This document shows positions 1-5,825 of a DNA stretch of 5,906 nt, piece after piece. Within the stretch, counting starts at the first letter, position 1. The number at the start of each line of letters is the position of its first letter. This DNA is from Bacillota bacterium (GTDB lineage Bacteria; Bacillota; Clostridia; Lachnospirales; Lachnospiraceae): the NCBI GenBank assembly GCA_017861355.1, contig JAGFXQ010000239.1, positions 1-5,906 on the forward strand, read 5' to 3'. The notes below the pieces were generated by a model. That model ran no database searches, was not told the DNA's origin, and saw nothing but the letters and a program-made list of their open reading frames with translations. Position numbers and translations under genes: made by a program.

Positions 1-54
1 ACCGACATAGATGCAGTTTCCACTGCTGCCGCTTGCAATACTGCATAGCTTCAT
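1..54 (-). CDS. walJ: WalJ/YycJ-family MBL-fold metallohydrolase, N-terminal fragment (gene runs off the left edge)
   Basis: Reading leftward from an ATG at 54-52 gives 18 codons, MKLCSIASGSSGNCIYVG, open to the window edge. This is the characteristic first beta-hairpin of the WalJ/YycJ/VicX branch of the metallo-beta-lactamase fold, whose members start with a near-identical 'SxASGSSGN' segment. The metal-binding HxHxDH motif would lie beyond the edge and cannot be checked. A Shine-Dalgarno AGGAAG (61-66, minus strand) sits 6 nt upstream of the ATG and supports the start. In other Firmicutes the family is a cytoplasmic hydrolase often encoded with the WalRK cell-wall two-component system, and a nuclease-type activity has been proposed. 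The exact function here is inferred from family only. The gene points the same way as its neighbours and is preceded by a long, repeat-filled leader region. Confidence 0.8.
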   Translation of the reverse strand, partial: MKLCSIASGSSGNCIYVG

Positions 55-105
55 ATTAATCTTCCTATTCTATATTAATCTAAATAACCTTATGTACCAG
101 TATCT

Positions 106-220
106 ATATTGTTTCAATTTCTTTGAATTGTATTACAACAATCCGAAAGAACAAAGAAGGAGTACCTCTGTGCGAGTTCTGCAGTTCTTCTGTGTAAATT
201 GCGTTCTTCCTTACGGGAAG
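106..220. repeat. Tandem hairpin-rich repeat, copy 1 (115 bp)
   Basis: This copy matches 232-347 with about ten substitutions and one single-base indel (about 91% identity), at a unit offset of 126 bp; an 11-bp spacer (221-231) separates the two. It carries the same landmarks as copy 2: a CAATT/AATTG mini-stem (115-119 with 126-130, perfect here), the TTGTA-t-TACAA palindrome, an AAGGAG (157-162) followed 7 nt later by GTG (170-172), a CTGCAG palindrome, and an acgggaag 3' end (213-220). The large stems are less perfect than in copy 2: the GAAGAAC arm is GAAAGAAC, and the CTTCCCGT arm has lost a base. It looks like the more decayed copy. Family membership is not recognised; it resembles dispersed intergenic repeats of clostridial genomes. 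Confidence 0.85.
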
Positions 221-231
221 AAATCACATTC

Positions 232-347
232 ATATTGCATCAATTTCTTTGAACTGTATTACAACAATCTAGAAGAACAAAGAAGGAGCACCTCTGTGCG
301 AGTTCTGCAGTTCTTCCCGTGTGAATTGCGTTTTTCCTTACGGGAAG
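232..347. repeat. Tandem hairpin-rich repeat, copy 2 (116 bp)
   Basis: This is the second, better preserved copy of the unit at 106-220. Perfect inverted repeats are visible: GAAGAAC (272-278) with GTTCTTC (310-316), enclosing a GCAC-ctct-GTGC hairpin (288-299); and CTTCCCGT (313-320) with ACGGGAAG (340-347). The two large stems share CTTC at 313-316, so they cannot both form completely. A further imperfect pairing of 321-330 with 350-361 (arms around AATT) competes with the second stem. No T-run follows any stem on either strand, so it is not an ordinary terminator. No terminal inverted repeats, transposase or target-site duplications are visible. It could be a mobile-element relic, a dispersed structured repeat, or a leader-RNA element for the walJ-like gene. 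Confidence 0.85.
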
Positions 348-372
348 GACGTAATTCGCACTATTCTAACTG

Positions 373-401
373 AGTATCCCTCATTTCTTACATTTTGTCA
401 A
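373..401 (-). promoter_or_regulatory. Candidate sigma-A promoter reading leftward through the repeats toward walJ
   Basis: On the minus strand a perfect -35 TTGACA (401-396) is separated by 17 nt from GATACT (378-373; 4 of 6 matches to TATAAT). It starts 17 nt downstream of the transporter stop codon. Transcription would begin near 366 and give a leader of about 310 nt containing both repeat copies before the walJ ATG at 54. No clear terminator was seen between the transporter and this site, so read-through from the transporter is also possible. The call rests on hexamer matches only. Confidence 0.45.
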
Positions 402-417
402 GAAATTTTCTTACCCT

Positions 418-1677
418 CTAATGCATAATAATAGGGAAGAAGTACTTCTTGCCGTCAACAAACCTTGCAGCCAGCATAGCACAGACGGTATTACCGGTGG
501 AATTAAGAACCGTTGCCGGTGCGTCGATGATTGTACTGATAACTGCAATTACCGGAAGTGCTGCCGGAGGGAAACCAAAGATACTGATAATAAGCATCTC
601 ACCAATCAAACCACCGCCCGGGATCGCGCCCATAACCGCTCCGACCAAGAAGCCAACTGCCAGAATGGAAAGGATTGCTCCAAAGTTGTTCATATCTTTA
701 CCGAACAAGCCAAACAGGAATACTACTTTTAATACACCACCAATCACGGACCCGTCCTTATGTGTATTCACTCCTAATGGAATTACTGTCTCAGCAATAT
801 CAACGGGAACACCAATCTTCTTAGTTGCTTCCAGATTCACAGGTATCGTTGCTGCACTGGAGCAGGTTGCCAAGGCTGTTACGGTTGGTGCTATTGCATT
901 CTTCCAAAAAGCTTTTAATCCCGGCTTCCCACCTGCCACATAAGCATAGATGCTGAAGAAAAGAAAATAATTAATAATGGACAATCCAAGATATAGCAGG
1001 AATACTCGCAGGTATCCTTCTATTATTTGTGTTCCAAGTTGACCAATCACGGATGCAAAATAGCAACCTAAGCCGATCGGCGCATAGTACATAATAATCT
1101 TGACCATTTTCATCATAACCTCTGAAGCAGAATGAACCAGGTCTTTCACCGGTTTCGCTTTATCACCTGCCATCGCGGTTGCCAACCCGAAGATTACCGA
1201 GAAGATAATGATGGGAAGCATCTTACTTCTGGAGAACAACTCCGAAAAATCATTTACCGTAATTGTATTCACCAACTGCCAGGGCACGGATAGCTGCTCT
1301 GCCTGAGCTACAATATCATCACCGGATCCGGATAATATAGAGCTGATCGTATTCTCAGCCAATCCGGCAGTCGGATTGAACAGGAATACCCCAAGAATAG
1401 CTAGAATTCCTGAGAGCAATGCGGTAATAGAAAATATTATTGTCACGTTAATAATAATCTTGCCGAGCCGGTTCATCGCACCCATATTGGCAATAGATGA
1501 GGCAACACTGAAGAAAACCAGCGGTACAATCAAAGCAAACATAAGATTTAAATAGATCTGTCCAAAAGGCTCTAGTACTTTCGCCTCCGGTCCGAGTATC
1601 AGCCCCAGGCCACCACCAAGAATTACTGACAGTAATAATAGTAATGACATCTGATAATTTTTTAGAAAACCTTTCAT
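418..1677 (-). CDS. SLC1/DAACS-family (dicarboxylate/amino acid:cation) symporter with divergent substrate-site motifs
   Basis: This 419-residue integral membrane protein has the usual length and architecture of the GltP/SstT/DctA family: hydrophobic helices throughout, a serine-rich re-entrant loop HP1 (TCSSAATIPV, 271-280), a TM7 motif (PLGVNTHKDGS, 300-310), an HP2 loop (AIPGGG, 351-356) and a TM8 motif (DAPATVLNSTGN, 385-396). The family imports acidic or small neutral amino acids or dicarboxylates with Na+ or H+ by an elevator mechanism. Aligned by eye with archaeal GltPh, the TM7 NMD triplet is HKD (306-308), the TM8 substrate arginine (R397) is Ala388, the HP1 arginine (R276) is Cys272, and the Na+ ligand D405 is Asn396. 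D394 and N401 are kept (Asp385, Asn392). The substrate is therefore unlikely to be a classical dicarboxylate or glutamate and is left open. A strong AAGGAGG (1687-1693) lies 9 nt upstream of the ATG. The gene has its own promoter region downstream of the coaE terminator, so it is probably monocistronic. Confidence 0.93.
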   Translation of the reverse strand: MKGFLKNYQMSLLLLLSVILGGGLGLILGPEAKVLEPFGQIYLNLMFALIVPLVFFSVASSIANMGAMNRLGKIIINVTIIFSITALLSGILAILGVFLFNPTAGLAENTISSILSGSGDDIVAQAEQLSVPWQLVNTITVNDFSELFSRSKMLPIIIFSVIFGLATAMAGDKAKPVKDLVHSASEVMMKMVKIIMYYAPIGLGCYFASVIGQLGTQIIEGYLRVFLLYLGLSIINYFLFFSIYAYVAGGKPGLKAFWKNAIAPTVTALATCSSAATIPVNLEATKKIGVPVDIAETVIPLGVNTHKDGSVIGGVLKVVFLFGLFGKDMNNFGAILSILAVGFLVGAVMGAIPGGGLIGEMLIISIFGFPPAALPVIAVISTIIDAPATVLNSTGNTVCAMLAARFVDGKKYFFPIIMH

Positions 1678-1707
1678 ATTATAGCTCCTCCTTCCCTTTC
1701 TACTATT

Positions 1708-1736
1708 ATTATATTAGCATTATCTGCATTAAAACA
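1708..1736 (-). promoter_or_regulatory. Weak candidate promoter of the SLC1 transporter gene
   Basis: A perfect TATAAT lies on the minus strand at 1713-1708, about 30 nt upstream of the transporter ATG. At 17-nt spacing the -35 position (1736-1731) reads TGTTTT, a poor match, so an activator may be needed or the true promoter may lie elsewhere in 1714-1800. An inverted repeat GCATTA (1726-1731) / TAATGC (1743-1748), with a further GCATTA at 1717-1722, overlaps the spacer and -35 region and could be an operator. Confidence 0.3.
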
Positions 1737-1803
1737 TCTTTATAATGCCGTCTATGTTGCATATAGTGCTTTTAATGACAAAATCATGAGAATATGGAAA
1801 CTC

Positions 1804-1867
1804 AAAACAAAAAAGCCCCTCCTAGTAACGGACAAATTCTTACTCAATTGTCCATCCAAGAAGAGGC
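1804..1867 (-). terminator. Rho-independent terminator of the polA-coaE unit, with a branched stem
   Basis: On the minus strand, 20 nt past the coaE stop, an outer stem pairs GCCTCTTCT (1867-1859) with AGGAGGGGC (1823-1815). It has nine consecutive pairs including two G-U, and is followed at once by TTTTTTGTTTT (1814-1804). Nested inside is a second stem, GGACAATT (1853-1846) with the bulged AATTtGTCC (1838-1830), so the RNA would be one long two-part hairpin. A T-run (1871-1877) after a short AT gap on the plus strand means it could also act in the other direction, although no plus-strand gene needs it. It separates coaE from the transporter gene. Confidence 0.85.
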
Positions 1868-1887
1868 ATATTTTTTTATATATATTT

Positions 1888-2490
1888 CTATATTCTATTG
1901 CAGTCCTTCACTAAGCAGTCAACCTGTTCGTTCAGCCATCCAAGATCGCCAATATTTTCGATTACTTTAGAAAATCTCTGTCTGAAATCCTGTGCTTTAT
2001 ATTGATTATAAAAGATGGAGTCTACTTTCTCCGGCGAATAGCCACGTTCCTCGATCAGCCACCTTCTTCGCCTATCCTCCGATGCAAATACAAACCAGAC
2101 CTCATCACAGACGAAATCATAACCGGACTCAATCATCAGGGCTGTTTCAATCAACAGATAAGGAACATCCTCTAATCTTCGATGTTTCTCAATCTCCTTC
2201 TGAACCTCCACCAATACCTTAGGATGGGTAATCTCATTAATTCGTATACGATTTTCACTTGACTCGAATATGATGGCGGACAATTTTGCCCGGTCGATGG
2301 TACCATCGCTTGCCAGGATATCCTCTCCAAAGTAATCGACTACCTCCCGATAACTGGCACCACCCGGTTCCATCTGTTCTTTGGCAATCCGGTCTGTATC
2401 AATGACAGATGCCCCATATTGTTCCTTCATGATATTGGCTACCAGAGACTTTCCACTGCCAATTCCACCAGTTAAGCCAATCACCTTCAT
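1888..2490 (-). CDS. coaE: Dephospho-CoA kinase
   Basis: This is the last step of coenzyme A synthesis: ATP-dependent phosphorylation of the 3'-hydroxyl of dephospho-CoA, in the cytoplasm. The 200-residue protein has the family's normal length. It begins with the P-loop GLTGGIGSGKS (5-15), followed by the IDTD segment (30-33) holding the conserved acidic residue. INEITHP (85-90) is the CoA-binding 'HP' region, LLIETALMIE (112-121) corresponds to the canonical VPLLFE strand, the arginine-rich 140-143 starts the lid helix, and VIENIGDL (176-183) matches the C-terminal 'VIDNsG' motif. The ATG at 2490 is preceded by GGAG (2497-2500) at 6-nt spacing. It follows polA by 46 bp in the same direction with no terminator between them, so co-transcription is likely. 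A terminator begins 20 bp after its stop. Confidence 0.97.
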   Translation of the reverse strand: MKVIGLTGGIGSGKSLVANIMKEQYGASVIDTDRIAKEQMEPGGASYREVVDYFGEDILASDGTIDRAKLSAIIFESSENRIRINEITHPKVLVEVQKEIEKHRRLEDVPYLLIETALMIESGYDFVCDEVWFVFASEDRRRRWLIEERGYSPEKVDSIFYNQYKAQDFRQRFSKVIENIGDLGWLNEQVDCLVKDCNRI

Positions 2491-2536
2491 CTATATCTCC
2501 ATTCTGCCATCCTATACCTGACATTCATTCTTTTAT

Positions 2537-5185
2537 TTATTTCGCCTCGAACCAGTTCTTTCCTTCTTTCACCTCTGCTTCAAGGACCACAGATAACTGG
2601 GCTGCTCCCTGCATCTCCTCAACCATGATGTCCGCTACCTGTTTCACTTCATCTTTGTGTGCTTCCACAAGAAGCTCATCGTGTATCTGCAGGATCAGGG
2701 TGGAACGAAGCTTTTCCTTCTGTAATCTCAGATTTACCCGTATCATGGCAATCTTGATGATATCTGCTGCAGTTCCTTGAATCGGAGAGTTCATAGCAAC
2801 ACGTTCACCAAACGAACGTTGCATGAAATTGCTGGAAGACAGTTCCGGAATCGGTCTCCTTCGTCCGAACAAGGTGGTACAGTAGCCATTTTCCTTTGCA
2901 TCCGCAACCAAGCGGTCCAGATATTCCTTTACCTTAGGATAGGTCTCAAAATATTTGGCAATATATCGTTCTGCTTCTTTTCTGGTAATATTCAGATCCT
3001 GTCCAAGTCCAAAGGAACTGATGCCATAGACGATACCAAAGTTTACTGCCTTCGCACTACTTCTCTGAGCAGATGTTACTTCTTCAAACGGAATATGGAA
3101 CACCTCAGAAGCTGTAATCCGGTGAATATCTTTTGCTTCCTTGTAGGCATTGATCAGTCTCTCATCACCGGACATATGGGCCAGCACACGAAGTTCAATC
3201 TGAGAGTAATCCGCATCCAGGAATACATAATCCTCTCTCGGTATGAATACCTTACGGATCTGTCTTCCTAACTCCATTCGGATCGGAATATTCTGTAGAT
3301 TTGGATCCGTACTACTGATGCGCCCGGTTGCCGCGATCGTCTGATGGAATTTGCCATGAATACGTTCGTCATCACGAATATACTCTGCCAATCCATCGGC
3401 ATAAGTGGATTTCAATTTGGTTAACTGACGATATTCCAGTATCATCGCCACTACCGGATGCTCTGCCTGAAGCTTCTCGAGAATATCCGCGGAAGTAGAG
3501 TAACCGGTCTTTGTCATCTTACCATTCGGCAACTTCAGCTTCTCGAACAGAATCACACCCAGCTGCTTTGGCGAATTGATATTAAATTCCTCACCTACCA
3601 GCTCATAAATACTCTTTTCCAGTCTTGTGATTCCAATCTGAAGATTATCTCCGTATTCCTTCAGTGCCACTTTATTTACGCGGATACCTCTTTGCTCCAT
3701 ATCATACAGCGTATAGATGAGTGGCATCTCCACGGTATCAAAGAGCTCCTGCATCCCCGCGCCCACTAAAAGTTCTTGCAAACGCATGACGGCTTTTCTG
3801 GCGATATAAGCACTGTAGCAGGCGAAGGATAGGAATGCTTCCTTCTTGTGCTCCAATGCCTCAGTAAGAGAGGTCTTGCCTAACAGGTCCTCTCTGGAGG
3901 GCACTGTCATATTCAGGTAGTCCCTTGCAATATCATCATAATGGTAGGTATCAGTCAATGGATTCAACAGATATGCCGCGATAGCAGCATCAAATACCTT
4001 ATTTTCTTCATTCACAGCAAGATACGGCAATTGCTCCTTCAGCCCAATCACAGATAATACTGCGCCATTCTGTGCCAGCTTTGCTGCTTTGTTGCCAAGA
4101 TAGTCTTCGGTTATGAATCCAGTGCAGGGGATAAAGTATACCTCTTCCTCCTGTTGACACAAAGCAATGCCAATTATCTGCTTATGGTCGGTGATCATCT
4201 GCAAACCAATTGGCTGTGTTTCCTTCTTCTCCATCTCCTGAAAGATCAGATCCACCTTACCAAAGTCGTCAATCAGTTGAAAGTGTTGCTCCATCCCCGT
4301 AGAATGATCCACCTTCTCCATCTGAAAACGCGACAGAAGATTCTTGAACTCCAGTCTTTTGAACAGCTGATAAACCTCCTCATTATAGAGATTACCCAAG
4401 TTCGCATGATCGATATGAAAATCCAAATCACAATCAACACAAATGGTAGCCAGCTGTTTTGACATAAAAGCAAGCTCTTTATTCTCTTTGAGAGAATTGG
4501 TCACTTTACCGGGTGCCAACTCCTCGATATGCTCATAGATGTTCTCGATGGATTGATAAGACTCAATTAATTTACCGGCGGTCTTCTCACCTACTCCCGG
4601 CACTCCGGGAATATTATCTGAGGTATCTCCCATGAGTCCCTTCAAATCAATGAATTGCTTCGGGGTAACATGGTAAGTATTCATAACATCCTGAGCAAAA
4701 TAATCCTCGATCTCTGTTCCGGTCTTCTTGGTCTTCGGGATACGTATTTTAATCTTCTCACTCGCCAGCTGGAGTAAATCACGGTCACCTGAGATCACAG
4801 ATACCTGATCGCCTGCCTTCTCCGCCAACGTTGCCAGAGTTCCCAGAATATCATCCGCCTCATATCCCGGCTTCTCCAATATCTGAATCCTCATTGCTTT
4901 GAGGACTTCCTTCATCACCGGCACCTGTTCCCGGAGCTCCTCCGGCATACCCTTACGGGTTCCTTTATACTCGGTAAACATCTCATGGCGGAAGGTCGGA
5001 TGATGGGTATCAAATGCCACAGTAAGATAATCCGGCTTTTCCTCCTCTAATATCTTAAACATGATATTGATAAATCCCAGAACCGCATTCGTATGCTCTC
5101 CCTTCGAGGTAGTCATATCCGGCATCCCGTAGAATGCCCGGTTTAAAATGCTATGTCCGTCAATTAATACTATCTTCTTATTCAT
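2537..5185 (-). CDS. polA: DNA polymerase I (5' nuclease plus polymerase, proofreading site lost)
   Basis: This 882-residue DNA polymerase I fills gaps and removes RNA primers in Okazaki-fragment maturation and excision repair. The N-terminal 5'-nuclease domain (about 1-290) shows acidic metal ligands in DGHS (9-12), FDT (58-60), GYEADD (107-112), SGDRD (132-136) and GDTSDN (186-191), then the helix-hairpin-helix GVPGVGEKTA (194-203). The central domain (about 300-470) keeps the 3'-5' exonuclease fold region but lacks the FDTET carboxylate motif: the equivalent stretch reads PIGLQMI (325-331). Proofreading should be absent, as in Taq and Bst enzymes. The polymerase domain has motif A DYSQIELR (659-666, catalytic Asp659), motif B R708/K712/F716/Y720, and motif C HDE (835-837, catalytic Asp836). 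Phe716 is the usual residue at the ddNTP-discrimination position. The Shine-Dalgarno is weak (AGGT, 5192-5195, 6 nt from the ATG). An extended -10 promoter lies just upstream. Confidence 0.98.
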   Translation of the reverse strand: MNKKIVLIDGHSILNRAFYGMPDMTTSKGEHTNAVLGFINIMFKILEEEKPDYLTVAFDTHHPTFRHEMFTEYKGTRKGMPEELREQVPVMKEVLKAMRIQILEKPGYEADDILGTLATLAEKAGDQVSVISGDRDLLQLASEKIKIRIPKTKKTGTEIEDYFAQDVMNTYHVTPKQFIDLKGLMGDTSDNIPGVPGVGEKTAGKLIESYQSIENIYEHIEELAPGKVTNSLKENKELAFMSKQLATICVDCDLDFHIDHANLGNLYNEEVYQLFKRLEFKNLLSRFQMEKVDHSTGMEQHFQLIDDFGKVDLIFQEMEKKETQPIGLQMITDHKQIIGIALCQQEEEVYFIPCTGFITEDYLGNKAAKLAQNGAVLSVIGLKEQLPYLAVNEENKVFDAAIAAYLLNPLTDTYHYDDIARDYLNMTVPSREDLLGKTSLTEALEHKKEAFLSFACYSAYIARKAVMRLQELLVGAGMQELFDTVEMPLIYTLYDMEQRGIRVNKVALKEYGDNLQIGITRLEKSIYELVGEEFNINSPKQLGVILFEKLKLPNGKMTKTGYSTSADILEKLQAEHPVVAMILEYRQLTKLKSTYADGLAEYIRDDERIHGKFHQTIAATGRISSTDPNLQNIPIRMELGRQIRKVFIPREDYVFLDADYSQIELRVLAHMSGDERLINAYKEAKDIHRITASEVFHIPFEEVTSAQRSSAKAVNFGIVYGISSFGLGQDLNITRKEAERYIAKYFETYPKVKEYLDRLVADAKENGYCTTLFGRRRPIPELSSSNFMQRSFGERVAMNSPIQGTAADIIKIAMIRVNLRLQKEKLRSTLILQIHDELLVEAHKDEVKQVADIMVEEMQGAAQLSVVLEAEVKEGKNWFEAK

Positions 5186-5231
5186 TATATTACCTGTGCC
5201 TTTCTTCTATTTCTAGCTGCTGTTTACTCTA

Positions 5232-5240
5232 AGTATATCA
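5232..5240 (-). promoter_or_regulatory. Extended -10 promoter element upstream of polA
   Basis: TGATATACT on the minus strand fits the extended -10 pattern TGn-TATAAT with one mismatch. No good -35 hexamer is found at 16-18 nt, which is typical of extended -10 promoters. Transcription would start near 5225, giving a leader of about 40 nt before the polA ATG at 5185. This would let polA-coaE be expressed independently of the zf-HC2 gene, although read-through is also possible because the intervening 102 bp contains no T-tailed hairpin on this strand. Confidence 0.5.
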
Positions 5241-5287
5241 TTTGCTTTAGCCACCTTAGGGAACACCGCTGTGTTTTCTTATTTGAC

Positions 5288-5770
5288 TTATGGAATAACG
5301 ATTGTCTTTGTCGGAACCGGAGACAGCTTCTGCCGCTTCAGATATTCCTGTAGTAGGGCTTCGTAATCATCCTTGACTTCTCCATGGAAGGAATATCGCA
5401 TCCGGAAACTACTCTCTGTTACAGTTCTTATCTCCGAACCTTTATTAGCATACCCGATACTAAAGATAAATGCCAGAATTATTATGGTTAGGAATAAAAT
5501 TATTTTTTTCCTATAATATGTAAACTTCGCACGAAAGATTCTCTCCTTCGCCCGTTCCAGCTTCTGATCCAATTCCATTCCAAAATCAGACGAAAGATTT
5601 TTATCCTCGTCCAACTGCTTCATCGCAGTCAATAGTGCATAGTAGACCTCAAGCTCCTCTCTGCAGACGGAACAGGTGCTGACATGATTGATAAAATCCT
5701 CCAAATCCTTCAGCGTCAATTTATTATTAATGAACGGTGTAATCATACTCTGAGCCTTATTACAGGTCAT
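5288..5770 (-). CDS. Membrane-anchored zf-HC2 (ZAS) domain protein, putative anti-sigma factor
   Basis: From the ATG at 5770 this is a 160-residue single-span membrane protein. The N-terminus carries the zinc-associated anti-sigma signature: Cys3, then His29-x3-Cys33-x2-Cys36 within NHVSTCSVC. A charged helical linker (about 45-88) leads to one transmembrane helix (about 90-107). The C-terminal tail of about 50 residues would lie outside the cell if the topology is the usual N-in. ZAS proteins bind and hold an ECF sigma factor at the membrane, but no sigma gene is visible; it could lie to the right of the window. The open frame extends upstream to 5854, but those extra 28 codons run into the tandem repeat and place an untypical stretch before Cys3. 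The ATG at 5770 has AAGGAG 9 nt upstream, so I choose it. A sigma-regulating role is inferred; it may instead be a stand-alone zf-HC2 membrane protein. Confidence 0.8.
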   Translation of the reverse strand: MTCNKAQSMITPFINNKLTLKDLEDFINHVSTCSVCREELEVYYALLTAMKQLDEDKNLSSDFGMELDQKLERAKERIFRAKFTYYRKKIILFLTIIILAFIFSIGYANKGSEIRTVTESSFRMRYSFHGEVKDDYEALLQEYLKRQKLSPVPTKTIVIP

Positions 5771-5779
5771 ATCCTTCCA

Positions 5780-5785
5780 CTCCTT
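5780..5785 (-). promoter_or_regulatory. Ribosome binding site that sets the zf-HC2 gene start at 5770
   Basis: AAGGAG on the minus strand is 9 nt upstream of the ATG at 5770-5768, with a second purine block GGAAGG immediately after it. The farther upstream ATGs (5854, 5830, 5824) sit in or next to the AT-rich tandem repeat and have no Shine-Dalgarno sequence. Confidence 0.7.
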
Positions 5786-5825
5786 ATTAAGTCGAAGTTG
5801 TTGTCTTCTTATTTTGGATAACATT

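Noticed and set aside
11..373. 120-residue plus-strand open frame with an internal protein repeat (EQRRSTSVRVLQFF twice).
   Set aside because: It is the plus-strand reading of the tandem DNA repeats and of the opposite-strand walJ start. A single-base indel makes the conserved DNA be read in two frames, and no ribosome site precedes the ATG at 11.
399..412. AAGAAA/TTTCTT palindrome just after the transporter stop, as its terminator.
   Set aside because: It is an AT-only short stem without a GC core or a clear T-run after it on the minus strand, and it overlaps the TTGACA hexamer. I could not identify a convincing terminator for the transporter.
421..943. Plus-strand open frames opposite the transporter gene (421-732 and 449-943).
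   Set aside because: They are shadows of a well-supported minus-strand SLC1 gene, with low-complexity or non-family translations.
2777..4473. Open frames of 66-164 codons on either strand inside polA.
   Set aside because: They are antisense or alternate-frame shadows of polA, whose catalytic motifs are intact throughout.
5262..5284. AACAC-CGCT-GTGTT hairpin followed by TTCTTATTT on the plus strand, as a terminator.
   Set aside because: The stem is only five pairs, the T-rich tail is on the plus strand where there is no gene, and on the minus strand no T-run follows.
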